A stretch of 64,000 nucleotides of DNA from Chondrilla cf. caribensis (GCA_964020155.1 OZ026566.1:2141789-2205788); one strand, 5' to 3'; counted from the stretch's first letter, positions 1 through 13,472 are shown. Made by a program: numbers and translations. Notes: generated by a model not told the origin, from the sequence alone.

Positions 1-3000
1 TTTCTTGACTTCACCAGCCAGCAGAGATGTATGCTGAAATGTTTCCTTGTGGGAACATTGGAAGAAGTACCGGAAACTACCGAACCTGATGAAATTGGAG
101 CAGAAACTAAACATAAGAAAGATCCTCTCTATGAACTCTTCACAACTGTGTCATCCAGATCAAAAGGTCAATACATATATATTACATGGTCATCAGTTTA
201 TTATTATTTATTGTACGTATATGAACACAACAATCAGGAACATTCAGTACTCTTTCTGTATACCTCTTGCATGATGTCCTAAATTTGTGTACATATTATT
301 GGTTGAAGTTATCAAGCATCCAAACTACCTAGGAACCACTAGTTTACATTATGTATCAATAGTCGTGTCCTAATGATAATCATGTGATCGTGATAATTCT
401 TGATTTTGACAGATACTCAAATGTGTAATGCTGTAGCCAATGTGGTGGCTGTGGCATTTAGTCTTCCATTTCTAAAATCTCATCTGTGGTCTTTCCTATT
501 TGAGCAAAACCTTCTGATGGACTCTTATCTTCCTGGTTTTATGGTGAGTATTTTTTATTTCAATGTACATTGAATGCTAATAACTACATATTAACAGTTT
601 ATTTATATAATGTGATACAAAGGGGATGGAAAGTTCAATAATTTATACAACTGAAAGAAGGGTGTATTCCACTCTGTGTGTAGTGGTTTGGAATATCCAT
701 CCAAAATACTTCCCTCTTTAATACCTACATGCAAAGGCTTTAACTATTGTGCCATAAGATTATTTACGAATGAAGTAGAGATCATTATCCCCTTTTTACA
801 ATAACTTGATAAAACTATGATTGTTAAATGATCCTTTAAAGCAAGTGAAATGGAGCAAAACGGAAAAGTAGGAAGTCCAGTAGGAGGTGAATCCATGTAT
901 ATACGTACGTATGTATTGACACTGCACGTACCTGTCAAAAAATTAACTGTTAGCCTATTAACAAATATCGGTAAACGTAACAGGAAAAAGTTTCACTTCA
1001 CTTTCACTTTTAATACTTTTCCAAGATCCATACCATATAATACTATATTATCATTATGTATTTCCTGCAGTATAATATGCCTGTATCACAGCGAAAACGC
1101 TATAGCAGTGGGATTGAACTCACTGAAGAGGGTGATTTTGCTAGACCAGAGTATATCTACACCACAACAGGCCTCACCCATCACTCCTTCTACCTGATGC
1201 TGTTTGTGAACATTGGCGCACTCTCAGTTGCTTTGTTGACGCAGAAAAGTGCTCAGGACATGATACAAGGTCAGTGCAGAAATGCTGAGCTCAGCTGAGG
1301 TATGGCCTGAAGTAGCCAAACAACTTACAGTAAGCTCTTACAGTCAGGCAAAAATGGTACATCATATCCTGTAGGGAGTGTCTACAGTACCTACTGCTTC
1401 ACAAATACTGTATTAGTTGCATTCAAATCAGCACAAAACCAAAATTATTTTGAATATCAAATTAATGCATCCTATGAACTTTGAACCAACTGGAGAAAAT
1501 TAGAGGTTGTTGGAATTATAGTAAATTTTGCCTATTGTATTTTCACAGCTTTTTAAAATGTGTATCTTGTATTGTTATGATCACACAGATGCTGTCATCC
1601 CAAGGATGCCCCGCCACTTTTGTTCACGTTATCTCCGTCTTCTGTGGAAAGGTCTACTCGTGTGTGTTGATGGAAATACCTATCTCAGACCTCACTTTGT
1701 TATGCAGTGCCTGCATAAGTTCTTTAAGGTAATTCTACTTATAACGCTTGTACATATGTATATACCAGCTTGATGTTTGAACTGTACATAATACATGTAT
1801 GTAAGTAGCAGCTGAATGCACAGACATAGGGTGAGATTTATTGTGTATTCTCGGGCCGAGTTTCAAATTGTTGACACTTAATATGGTATTACGTACAATC
1901 AATAGAATAGTTGTCCATTCACTGGTAAAAAAAACGAAATACATACTAGTTTTCATACCCTGAGGGTTCAATTTGTCCAGCCAACCAAATTATTGCATGA
2001 CTATATTCAATTGGGAGGTTGGTCAATACAGGGTAAAATCTGGTTCAACACGGACTAATCACTCTATTATGGACTGTTTGTGTTGAACCAGAGCTATGTT
2101 AAGTGCACACGAAGTCTATTCCTGTTATCAGAGGTATTCTTCATGAGTACTGGTGGACACAGTGTACTGTGAAATAGCAACAACTGTATGTATTCATGTA
2201 TTGCTACTGGTTAGTACACACACCAACAAGTGTGTGCACTAACCAGTAGTACATGTGCTTAGTAGAGCAGAGCACTTACTGTGTATGTTGCACTGTATTT
2301 AGATATCCCAAGATAAGAAGCAATATTTGGAGCACAGGTTTACAGACTCTGATACTGTAAGAGAGTATGAACAATTTTGGCATTCTGAAATCTACTGTAA
2401 AGTGAAGAATGTTCTGGAACTAAAGGTTTGTACAATATATGACATTAATTGACATTACTCTGATTTCCATTGATTTCTTTCCTCAATAATATTTAATTTT
2501 GTTGTGATCTACATTCCATAGTTTGAAAAGCAGTCTGCTTTGATGAGAGAAGAAGCCTTTGTCGACCTAAGGTAACGTTAATCATAATATTATATCAGGT
2601 CTCTTGTCGTACACACATCTAATAGTATAATTCAGACTATACGTAAGTGTGTTTGTTTGCACATCAAGTGAAAACTACAGTATGCACAGAACATTACCAA
2701 ATGCTTAGTGATTAGCAACACGGTATTGGCAAGTGTCGTCCATGGGTAAAAAGCGCCCACGTTTTATACTAGACATACAAAGTTTGATTTTCACTAATGA
2801 GCTATTAATAAGATGCAATATAGTTCAGAAATCCACAATACATGAATAATCATGTAATCCAAAAACAAATATGTTTGGAATTTCCTTATAATGTTGCTTG
2901 TACGGTAGATTAGGTAATGATGTCCAGCTATTTGACAGCTGTGTGATGATCATAATTAAGATGCATGTAATTCCCATTGTAGAAACCTGGGAAGAAGATG

Positions 3001-4572
3001 TATCCAGTTTCCCTCCTTCTCACGGATGAAGCATGACCTTATTGAATACATGGGAATGAAAAGAAGTTGTCTTACCAGCCTATTGCTCAAATTCCTAGAC
3101 AATTATCGACGTCTGTCAGTGGGTAGTGTCCTGTTACCGCAGCTGGTGAGGTTTTACACTTGGCTTGATACTCATCTGTCCCATCTCCTGACTAAAGATC
3201 AGGCAATGAAAAGAACTATTGAAGAGGTCTTAAAACTTGCTGCAAAACACTACCATGAGAATTCAATAATCAATCAATTTGAAGCAATGAAAGGTGATTT
3301 CCTGAAATTATTGATATTTCTTTGGATAATAAAATTACACTGATATGATTTGTCTTCATGTAGCAAAATTTAACGAATTTATCCAACTCAGCGGAGGACA
3401 CATTATAGATGATCTTGATGTTGTATCGAGTATCGATAGCAACACTAAAGTCATCTGCTTCTTGTTTACAGAGTACAGTAATGGTTGGCTTTGTTCTGTC
3501 ATCAGTTCCATAGTGAGTTTGTTACCAATCTTCCCTAGTTGGATCATAATCATATCCATCTTCTTGAATTTAATTTCACTGATCTATGTTTGAATATTAT
3601 TAAAATTTCCGTGACTTCTGTTTCTTGTTGATTTCTGTGTTTTGCATATTTTATTCTTTTCTCTTCTTTGCTGGGCGTCTGAAACAGTAGCCCTTTTGGC
3701 TAAGGCTACCCCGGGTTGAATAAGATTCTCTGACCCTCATCTTAATTCATGCAACCTTGTTTTGCATGGCATATGGTACAGTTATATTATTACATATATA
3801 TGTAAGCAATTTATTTAATGCAGGTCAAGCTTCACAACAGTTTTTTTGATTGCTACGAGGAAGGAGGAGGGTTCCTTTCCGACTGGATGCCAAAGTCAGA
3901 ACATATGGGCTCAACGTGTACTGTGTCACATTTTGATCAGAAATCCGCCATAATTTGGGAACAGGATTTGGATCACTTGGATAAAGTGGTCACAAACCTC
4001 TTTCACAGTAGGTACTCCTTCAGTCACTCTGCATCCTGCAGTGGACGAACCTACCAGTGGGAGGAACTGGAATGTGATATTGTAAGAAAGTACGTGGCAG
4101 GCAAACCGCGTCTGTTATTTGAGTTAGAATCTGATCAGGTCATGGAAGTAGGCAGAGTAGTGAGGAAGAATTTCAAGTTCAGAACTATAGCTACTGTTGG
4201 TGACAGCAAAAGTAATAATGGGTGAGCAACAGAATAATGTGTGCACATGTAGTACATTACATACGGACAGTGTTTGGTGAACGTATGCTTGGCCAAGATA
4301 CACCGAGGGACAGGATTAGGTCAAGAGCCCTGGTTACACCAGATTGCTGAAGAGCTTAATTTTGAATTAGTTTCAACCCCCCTACATTTGTGGTTAATTT
4401 AAAGTAGTTATGTAATCACCTCAATGCATTTGCATGCCATGCCTCAAACCAGTTTAGACCAGAAGGGATTTGCCAAGTGCATTAACACTCTAGTGTAGCC
4501 AGGGATCTTGTTCCATCTCATCCCCAGACCCATTCCAGTTAAATGTTTGATGTACATGAATAATGGGTAGGT

Positions 4573-4620
<48 letters not shown>

Positions 4621-7600
4621 AATTTTCTCAAATGTTACTTGCATAGCACAATCCTATACGTAATAAAAACAAAATAAAATATTACACTTTAGGAATTGAA
4701 TGTGCTGACAATTATTCTAAGCTATTTGGTTGATAATGGTAGCCAACCAAGGTCATTGTTACATTTACATATACAGTGCAACCTCCACAATCAGACACCA
4801 CTCTGATACAACATCCTTCCATGGTTTGGTCGAAATCTGAAACGCTTCTGTTGTTACAGGCTATTGCATTAACTCTTAACATAGCCCACAGTAGTCTCAC
4901 TGCCACACTTTCACTGCTGGTTCTCAAAGATTGCATCCACATGGCATGTTGATTGAATGAGTGGAACCTGTGGATCTTCAAATACTCCACCCAACCTTGT
5001 GGACTATACTCTTAGTTAACCATTTTATGAGTAATGAACCAAAAATTAATAAGTGCACAGGTTGGAGATAAGTAATTGTTTTTCTGTTTACTTATTAGAT
5101 TTCAACATCCAATCTTCCTTGTATCTGTCATTGAAATATGTATTTCTGTAAATTTGTTGTATGCATACTATGTTTAGAGTGACTTCAGCAGGACATCAAA
5201 TGGATCTTACAGCTATCACACAAGAATTAGATCCAATGTATAAGGTGGGTACAATGATTGAAATTCAAGATGGCAATATAAAACAGTCTTGTAACAATTA
5301 GGCATAAATAGTTCAAGTCATTCACTGCATGTACGGTGAACATACCATGGGTGTTCAGTTGGTGTGAAGTGGGTTATCAGTGGATGTACAGTATTTTAGT
5401 AGGTGTGACGTGGGTTTACAGTGGGTGTACATACAGTGCTGGGGTGTTAGGTGATGTACAGTGGGTGTGAAGTGGGTGTACAGTATGTTGATGTACAGTG
5501 AATATACAGTGGGTGTATGATTGGTGTACAGTTAACATAAAGTGGACATAGAATGGGTGTTTATGAGGAATATATTTTCAGGGTCACCAGAGATTCAACT
5601 CTTCCAAATTCTACTATGTACTTTGGATTTACATGTACAAAATCTTTCGTGCAAATCAGTGTGCTCATAGAATTCACTTTTTTCCAGGCAAAATGGAAAG
5701 ATAAGAGAGAGAGGAACCAATTTGAGTCAATTTTTCACAATTTGGACTATAGCACTCTGTGTGAGGTTATGCAGGGCCTCAGAAATGCAATTGGATTACT
5801 TATTGAAGTGAGCACTGGATATATCTCAATACATGTACTGTTATAGTCTTTTCTTCAATTCTGGGTCAATGTGCTTCTGTTTCCATTCATTGAATGCAGC
5901 ATACTTTGCATGGGAAATGCATAGTGAACACTGACAAATTGAAGACCTTACTAACAGACACAAGTGCTGAACACCCTTTGAAAGAAATTGGCATAGAAAG
6001 GTGAGGTAAAAGCAAGAAGGAAGCCATCTACTTGAGAATGATTATTTATTTGAATGAGAAAAATCAATCTATAATGGAACGATTGATATATTGAAACAAT
6101 ACATAGTGAGTATGCATTCTTGTAAACCCGCACCTTCAGCATGTGTTACAGTATACCTAATCCAACTCAATATGCCTACATCACAAGGGATCCTACCTAA
6201 AAAGAAACCCTTCTGGTTGGTAGAGCTGTGGCTGAACTATATTTTCCCTAAGGTCTACTGTTGTTATATGTCAGTCTGTGCACCAGTCAGGCAACCCTTA
6301 TACAATGGTGATTAAAACTTTGTTGAAATTGAAAAATTGATAGTGCTATAATGCAACATTGATCACCTTTGAATTCAAATGGTGAACGATAGTCTGCAAA
6401 TGGATTCAAACTTGATTGAGGTTGAATGGCTATATTGGTATTGATATATTGACATTGGTGTGATCGAACGAATATTAGAGGTCTCTTCTAGAACATTTGT
6501 CCAAGAAGATATTAATTTCTTCAATAATTTACGATGTTCTTTATGCCACGATGGGCTTCTCAACATTTCAGGCATCTGTGCACAGTAGCTGCTGTGGCTA
6601 TGCCTTCTTTGTGCAGAATTTGAAGGATTGGTTTTGTCTTTCTTTTCAAGAGAACAATTATTTGGAGTGTGTGTGCATCTTTTGCATGTACACATCAAGC
6701 TATGAATAGATCGCAATCATTCATATCCCTGATTGTTGTTCCAATGTTGCGGCCCAATACGAATAGACTGGATGTCTCATATTGGAGATAATAACAGTTA
6801 ATATATACTAAGTTGTGATAATGAACATCAGATGGATGCGAGGCCTCTTGAGGTACTTTCAAGCTGGTAGAGTCATTGCTCTCAATCACCACTACGTATA
6901 TGTCTTATCGATCAGTGGTGGTGTACTTTGGCATCTTTTCATTCATTGTACATATAGTATAATTTACAGAATAATTTATCGTTGGTTTATATTTGTGAGC
7001 AAGAACTGATTTCCAATTTTGCAAAAATCACCTGATAATTTTTTGATAGATAGTATAATGTTACCACATGTTCAATTAACTGGAACCTATTGGTATACAT
7101 ACAGTGTTTGGATCTACTATACGTATGTTCATAGGTACGTACTGTGGGTACAGTTGCATCGAGTTTGTTTAATATACATATCATTGTGTATATATCATTT
7201 TACTGTTTGTTTTTGTCTGTATATTTTTCTGCTGTCCACTCTCCAACTAGCTGTTCAGAAGTCCAAAGGCATGTGCTCCTTCATCTCCAAGTGGATAAGC
7301 TTCATTGGATTCTGCTTAGACTAATTGAGTTCAGGGATACATGCTACTATACCTTCTGTGAACTTCCATATGCACTCAAGAGTCACCCTCCTCATTACAC
7401 TGAGAGCCACTTGGTGCAAGAGTTGAGCAAAAAGTCTATGGACAGAGAAACCTGTAAGCATTGAACTGTCCGAAATGGGAATAATTTCGAATGTGTGTAG
7501 CAATCATGAATAATTTGTGATATGTTTCAAGCACGGGTCCTTGCTAAGTTTGAACATGTAACAGACCAATCCTGTGTGGTCAAAATGTCTAACTGAAGAA

Positions 7601-10600
7601 GACCTTAGTTGTTGAAGTGTCATGAAATATACATGATTGCTCCCTGTTCTGTTTAAAATATTCCAGTATCTGTGAGCGTCTACGATATTACTTTACTCCT
7701 ATCAGTAGAATGTGTTACATTCTCTTTGGGGGTTGTACATACAGTGGCGCTCAAAAGAAAGTTGCCATTTGCGCAATAGTTTAAAATGGCGTCAACGAGC
7801 CGCGTTTATTTCGTCGGCGACAATACTACACAATATGAAAATTTACCCGCGAAAGAGATAAAAAAGGCAGCACTAACACAAATCAGCTGAGTACGTAGTT
7901 GCTATGAAACGTAAAAAGGTAAATCATGGTGAGATTGAGTCTACAAGACCGAATTCGTATCGTTGTCTACTTCGAGCAGGGCGTTTCTCAACGCCAGATT
8001 GCTGCTCAGCTGCATTGTAGCCACACAGCAGTCCAGAAGGTGGTTCGCAAGTACAAAAGTACAGGAAGCGTTGAAGACCTTCCAAAGTCTGGTCGTCCTC
8101 AAGTACTTACAGCACGAGAAAAACGCATAGCTGTAAATTTATCAAAGAAAGACCGTTTTCGTCCAGCTACGTCCATTCGAGATGAATTGGAGACAAATTA
8201 TGGCACTTCAGTATCAGTAGCCACCGTAAAGAGGACCCTAGTAAATGCTGGGATGCACGGACGTATCGCCAGGAGAAAGCCATTCCTCAGCAAACTTAAC
8301 CGAAAACGCAGACTGCAATTTGCTCTTCAGCGCAAAAATTGGTCGGTTGAAGATTGGTCCCAAATCATCTTCTCGGATGAATCTAAATTCCAGCTCTACA
8401 AGAGTAATGGTCGAACGTACGTGCGGAGAAGTGTGGGGGAGACGCTCGATCCAAAATGTGTTCAGCAGACGGTCAAACACGGAGGAGGGCACGTTATGGT
8501 TTGGGGTGCTTTTACTTTTTTGGGTGTGTCAGAGCTCTCCAGAATTAGCCATCGAATGAAAGCAGCAGACTATGTACAGCTACTCGAGAACAGCCTTCTT
8601 CCGTTCTTACATCGTTTTCCACAAGGAGAGAAAATTTTCCAACACGATAACGCCCCCATTCACACAGCCAAACGAACATCTAAATTTTTCGAACAAGCTC
8701 AAATTTCTGTAATGGAATGGCCTGCACAATCTCCGGATCTAAATCCTATTGAACATTTATGGGACACAATCGACCGCATGACAAGGCTACGTATGGCAGA
8801 GAGTAACAGTGGGACAAATTTGGAAAGCCTGTACCGTTGTTTACAGGAATCATGGTCAAATGTTCCCCCTGATACGCTATATAACTTATTACAGTCTATG
8901 CCTAATAGAATTAACGCAGTTATTCAAGCAAGGGGTGGACACACTCCATATTAACCAGCATTATTTATTACCTTTTTTTCTTTCATTTTAAATGTCGAAA
9001 ATGATTATATTTTCCAAAAGAGATACAATTCGTCCATCAATTTACTAACGTCTTCGTCGCGCAACCGCCATTTTTTCGTACTGGCAACTTTCTTTTGAGC
9101 GCCACTGTATATGTACAGTATGTATGAAACACATACTTTGTAAATAGTTACAGAATGTGTAGGCAATAATAATTATTATTATAACAAATACCAAATTATT
9201 ATTTCTACTCATTCACCGCATTTTAGTGCTCTTTGCCGTCTTTACATTTAAGTGTCAGATTTGATTTTTGTCCCCAAGTTATAACCCCTTCAATGAGTAT
9301 ACAGTGAATATTTGTTAATTTGCCAAACCGTTTTATCCGCCATACTATTATGAAATAAATTTGCTTGTATGGCTACACTATACAAGTAATTCACCATCTC
9401 ACACTTCTGCCATCCACCATTCTTCTGTGTACCAATTTGCACTTTTGTATGGGCTTCAGCTACAGATAATCCGCCATGATTTAAGAAGTTGTCTTAGCGT
9501 AAAGCAAAATAGCAGCAAAGTGTTCTAAAATTGACTTGACAATGAAGCAGAAGAAGTAGGGTTCCGATTGCAGAAAGAGGAATCCAACGACAACGTAAGA
9601 AATACAGACCATTTCTCGAAGAAGAAAAACATACAAATTGTGCGACGAATGGTAGGAGACATCCTGAAGAAGATCAGTATAATCCACCATATCATTTATT
9701 TGCCAAAATTTCACCCGAACCAATTGTGGCAGATTAACGAATATTCGCTGTACTGTACACAGTAAAGCACTCCTGACATTGTTCCTGTCATATTAGGTGG
9801 ACATAACATTGTGTTTGCTCACTCAGCAATAAAAGCAAACATTACATGTGTAATAAAGTGTATAGCAAGTTTTAGTAAACATCACATGCTGCATATGTTC
9901 ATTCATATTAACTTGCATTGACATTCATAACACACGTGAGTACGTGAGTACATATGTATGCATATGTTTGAAGTTTCACGGGATTTCTATCCTCATCGGC
10001 AGCTTCACTGGATCTGGTAGAGGATCTTGAGAAAGCACTACTTCACTTTGTGACAAGGGGACTTCAGAATCTAAATCAGCAACTGAGTTTTGATGTAAGT
10101 ACATACAATATTATGTTCGTACGTAGGTATTAGATTAACCTACATTATGTTATTCATTAATTGGGAACATAACATTCGTGGTGTATACTACTGTATGCGC
10201 ATTACTTTCCCCACAACCTATAGGAGGAGATCAAGATGTATCTTATCAAGTATCAGCTGTGTGATGGAGAAGCAGCAGGCATTGTTCCTAGTTACATCAA
10301 GATGAAGCATATAGTGCATTTTGTGATTCTCCTCAGACGGTATGTAAGGCTCTTATAATTAGAGTATTGTAATTACGTAAATGATGTTTATGGGGTACTT
10401 TAAGTTATCATTAATACCGTATAGCGGGAAAGTTTCGCGGGACAAAACTTTCGCGAATCGCTCAATTTCACGGATTTCGCGAAAAAAAGTTTCGCGTTTT
10501 CAACGCCCATCGCGTTAATTGATTGTCAGACGATTACGTCATTGAGTGTTCACGAATAAAACTTTCGCGAAATTCGCGGAACTTTTAGTCCACGAAACTT

Positions 10601-12032
10601 TCCCGCTATACGGTAGTGTGCAATGCATACAGTTTATTGTTGTCAATGTGCCACAGTTCATTGCAGAAAAATGTGGCAGTTAATAGATATTTGCTAGATT
10701 ATCCAAACAGTTATTACGTACACAGTAAATTCGTGCACAGAAATAGCTAGTGGTAAGTGAAAGGATTTCTGTGGATGAAGTGGTGATGAATCAACATAAA
10801 TTGCCTGTACATACAGTACATGTGTTGCTCCGATCTAAAAGTACGATAATGGTATTGATGCAACTATCAATGTGTCTCCAACTATAATTTGTATGTACTA
10901 ATCTCAAGTGCTTCAATCTGAATTTGATCTTAGGTTGAAGATCCAGTTAGAAAATGATTCCTCTCAAGCAGTGCAGTATATGTCAGGGACCAAGTGGAAT
11001 GAAGATGTGTCCCATAGTCTACAGCATTCTCTACCCAACCTGACTCCTATATCTGTAACCTTCTCCAAGTCTCAGCCAGTACTTCACAAAGTTTTCAGTA
11101 GTAGCAAATCTCTCATCGATCACGTGACAATTTGGGTGGACCAAGAGATTGAACAAGAGAAAGACACCCCATCAGGTTCTTTGCATGTACAGTACAAATC
11201 ACAGTAATTTTATCCTTTTATCTTAAAATTTGTCTTCCAATGGAAGAATTACATTTCATATTAAATAGTAATTATTTTATGAACCAGTTGTGACAAATGT
11301 CATTCAGTCCAAAGAGTTACCTTCCACCTTGAGCTTGACAGCACATATTTTGATGGTGCCAAATGTAAGATCAAACATGGATTATTATTAACTTATTGTG
11401 AATCAAAGGGCATTTTGTAACAACCTCCAGCAAATGTTCCTTTTATATATATAGTATGTTACATGAAGTACTGTATGTTGCAATAATATTGGAATATTAA
11501 CCCCCGCATTATGTTCTATCGTTCACACCAATTTCATTTCACAGATGCGGAGCCTGAGGACTGCACATCTTGGACCACCACACAAGTGACCGAATGGCTC
11601 AACCACATTGGTCTTGGCCAGTTTGAATTTGTCAAACGGTTTGAGTCTGAAGAGGTTGATGGAATGGCATTGAGCATGTGCAGTGAAGAGAGCCTCCAGG
11701 ATCTTGGAGTGGAAAAGAAATGGCACAGGGTGAAAATCCTGACTAAATGGAAGAAACTCTCCGGCACCAGCGATTTACCGCGTTCCAAAATCTCTGAGAT
11801 GACAACAGCAGAAGTGGTCGAATGGCTAGCAAATGCTGGCTGTGGGAAGTATGCTGAATTATTTCAAGAGCAAGACATGGATGGGGAGGCATTAATGCAA
11901 TGTGATGAAGAGTGTCTGGTTGATCTGGGAATTGCAGGGGATTGGGATAGAAAGAAAATTCTATCAAAGTGGAAAAGCAAATGTAAAATTTTACAAAATG
12001 AACCTCAAGTGAAGGATGTTAACTTACAATAA
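1..12032 (+). CDS. RNF213: RNF213-like E3 ubiquitin ligase, C-terminal part, ending in tandem SAM domains (5' end outside window)
   Basis: Seventeen exons keep one reading frame: 1-166, 413-543, 1071-1269, 1589-1728, 2303-2425, 2522-2571, 2983-3293, 3364-3512, 3824-4221, 5178-5244, 5688-5807, 5900-6000, 7251-7453, 10003-10094, 10224-10339, 10934-11175, 11545-12032. They give 1031 codons plus TAA; all junctions are GT-AG and phase-compatible. The middle resembles the region after the RING finger of animal RNF213: LPQLVRFYTWL followed by LTKDQA, VKLHNSFFD, WEELECDIVRKYVAGKPRL, and later IKMKHIVHFV. RNF213 is a giant cytosolic AAA+ E3 ligase acting on lipid droplets and intracellular pathogens; the AAA and RING parts would lie upstream of this window. 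The last exon encodes two SAM domains (about residues 874-940 and 950-1012), which I do not know from vertebrate RNF213. A Tc1 element occupies the 7454-10002 intron. Family call fairly sure; the exact ends of small exons are less so. Confidence 0.72.
2204..2249. repeat. Intronic hairpin
   Basis: An imperfect palindrome: CTACTGGTTAGT and ACACACAC on the left arm, GTGTGTGC and ACTAACCAGTAG on the right, with a short CAACAA loop. It lies inside an intron of the RNF213-like gene. No function assigned. Confidence 0.6.
4576..4618. repeat. (TA)n microsatellite
   Basis: Uninterrupted TA dinucleotides, about 21 units, in the 4222-5177 intron of the RNF213-like gene. The rest of that intron shows nothing I can name. 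Confidence 0.95.
5320..5560. repeat. Degenerate GTGGGTGTACAGT minisatellite
   Basis: Many imperfect copies of a 10-18 bp unit built on GTGGGTGTACAGT and GTGTGAAGTGGG, varying in length and sequence. It lies in the 5245-5687 intron of the RNF213-like gene. Confidence 0.75.
7742..9107 (+). mobile_element. Complete Tc1-type DNA transposon (1366 bp)
   Basis: The element is bounded by 26-bp terminal inverted repeats beginning CAGTGGCGCTCAAAAGAAAG (7742-7767 and, inverted, 9082-9107) that match perfectly over those 26 bases. It is flanked by the TA duplication typical of Tc1/mariner (7740-7741 and 9108-9109). It holds one uninterrupted transposase ORF. It sits in the 7454-10002 intron of the RNF213-like gene, in the same orientation as the host gene. 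Perfect repeats and an open frame point to recent insertion. Confidence 0.95.
7926..8954 (+). CDS. Tc1-family transposase (342 aa)
   Basis: Cut-and-paste transposase that excises and reinserts the surrounding element at TA sites. The N-terminal half holds paired-like helix-turn-helix DNA-binding regions (about residues 1-50 with QRQIAAQLHCSHTAVQKVV, then 60-120) separated by a GRPQ motif, the usual GRPR-like hinge. The catalytic DDE triad is visible: first Asp in FSDESKF (about 151), second Asp in FQHDNAPIHTA, and the Glu in SPDLNPIEHLWD, the spacing expected for DD34E Tc1 elements. Length is normal for the family (about 340 aa) and there is no frameshift or stop. The start chosen is the ATG whose product begins MVRLSLQDR. 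Confidence 0.95.
   Translation: MVRLSLQDRIRIVVYFEQGVSQRQIAAQLHCSHTAVQKVVRKYKSTGSVEDLPKSGRPQVLTAREKRIAVNLSKKDRFRPATSIRDELETNYGTSVSVATVKRTLVNAGMHGRIARRKPFLSKLNRKRRLQFALQRKNWSVEDWSQIIFSDESKFQLYKSNGRTYVRRSVGETLDPKCVQQTVKHGGGHVMVWGAFTFLGVSELSRISHRMKAADYVQLLENSLLPFLHRFPQGEKIFQHDNAPIHTAKRTSKFFEQAQISVMEWPAQSPDLNPIEHLWDTIDRMTRLRMAESNSGTNLESLYRCLQESWSNVPPDTLYNLLQSMPNRINAVIQARGGHTPY
10417..10613. mobile_element. MITE with CCGTATAGCGGG termini
   Basis: A 197-bp element with long imperfect terminal inverted repeats starting CCGTATAGCGGGAAAGTTTC at both ends and flanked by TA on each side (10415-10416, 10614-10615). The interior is rich in TTTCGCGAA-type sequence and non-coding. The TA target suggests mobilisation by a Tc1/mariner-type transposase. 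It lies in an intron of the RNF213-like gene. A related copy is at 41217-41407, with degraded relatives at 21587-21807 and 39546-39771. Confidence 0.85.
11545..12032 (+). other. Terminal exon encoding two SAM domains
   Basis: The exon opens after a pyrimidine-rich acceptor (TTTCATTTCACAG) in phase 1, matching the donor at 11176. Repeat 1 runs from WTTTQVTEWLNHIGLGQF to VKILTKW. Repeat 2 runs from MTTAEVVEWLANAGCGKY to KKILSKW. Both show the SAM pattern: a W-x-x-x-x-V-x-x-W-L start, a central DG-x-AL turn and a final L-G-(I/V)-x-x-x-W-x-(R/K)-x-K-I-L helix. SAM domains usually make homo- or hetero-oligomers. The two copies are clearly similar, which suggests internal duplication. There are no further domains before the stop. 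Confidence 0.85.
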
Positions 12033-12649
12033 TATAGTATGTGCAAGATAAAGTGACGTTACATCTTGTATTTCTTAACACCATATAATATTACCAATAA
12101 TCATGGTGTTTGCTTTGGCTGAAGAGTTTAAGTTTTAATATTGATATAATATTATCTATGCTTGACTACAGTACTAGTACTTCTTGTTAATCTTTAGTTT
12201 TATAATGACATTGTATTGTTTTTCTAATAGTATAATTGATTATTATTATCATATAAATGTATAAACTACAGGTAACTAATTAAAATTATATTTATTTTAC
12301 ATAATTAAGGTATACAGATTATTCACTTACATAGGCCCATGCAGACCGCGCCAATACTATATGTATATATGTGCTGATGGAAAATGTGATCATAGAATAC
12401 AATATTATTATTATTATTATTGTCATGCACATATAGCATAATGTATATGTATATATTGATCAGCATGCATGTACATTACATATAATAATATTATATACTT
12501 TCATAATGCATAACACACACACACATATATATATAAATAAATATTATTATGACTTTATACAATATTAATAATTATAGTGTTACAGTCATAATGATCATAT
12601 ATACAAGTGGTGTAATATATAACGAGCAAATTATTCATAATTATGTGTT

Positions 12650-12650
<1 letters not shown>
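12033..12650. repeat. AT-rich spacer duplicated from the region 3' of PI3K
   Basis: No gene seen. Several stretches match 43100-44580 in the same order: GAGTTTAAGTTTTAATATTG, ATTATTCACTTACATA, TTGATCAGCATGCATG and GTGGTGTAAT followed by TAACG. The copy here lacks the LINE found at 43371-44205. I see no good AATAAA for the preceding gene. Confidence 0.65.
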
Positions 12651-12987
<337 letters not shown>

Positions 12988-13039
12988 AGGTGTGTGTGTG
13001 TGTTCATGTGTGTATGTGTGTATGTGTTTGTGTGTGTGT

Positions 13040-13087
<48 letters not shown>

Positions 13088-13090
13088 TAT
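12988..13090. repeat. (GT)n microsatellite
   Basis: Mostly GT dinucleotides with TATG and TTTG interruptions. It starts exactly where homology to PI3K exon 15 stops. Open frames through it are artefacts. Confidence 0.9.
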
Positions 13091-13190
13091 GGTATGTGTG
13101 TGTATCCTGTGGTAGGTCAAGTACATGCAAGTGTGTGCACCTGTAATAAAATAAGGATTTGTGATTTTCTGTAGATGTGTGTTTCCCTAC

Positions 13191-13263
13191 CCTTCATCTG
13201 GCTGCTCAAAGACAAACAGCTTCTTAATCTTCTGTGTAATGGACCGTTAGCAGAAACATGGCT
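13191..13263 (-). pseudogene. Exon-like remnant, unidentified gene
   Basis: On the minus strand a 73-base block has a good acceptor (TCTATTGCAG) and donor (GG/GTAGGG). In one frame its second half reads SITQKIKKLFVFEQPDEG, which looks like real protein. The frame is not open across the whole block, or the acceptor is elsewhere. It may belong with the block at 14501-14612 on the same strand. I do not recognise the protein. Confidence 0.35.
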
Positions 13264-13472
13264 CTGCAATAGAGAAATTTATTAACACAGCACACCATAA
13301 AATAAGACACACACACACGATATATTAATATCGATTGATATATATAAATATCAGTTGATATATACAAATATCGGTTGATGTATACATATTATATCGCAAA
13401 AAGGAAGGGTTCAAATTTCCCTCAATTTTTACACAAACGGCACCCCATACGCACACACATGCGAATTTGCAA

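Noticed and set aside
8238..8559. Other-frame ORFs inside the transposase
   Set aside because: Shadows of the transposase reading frame.
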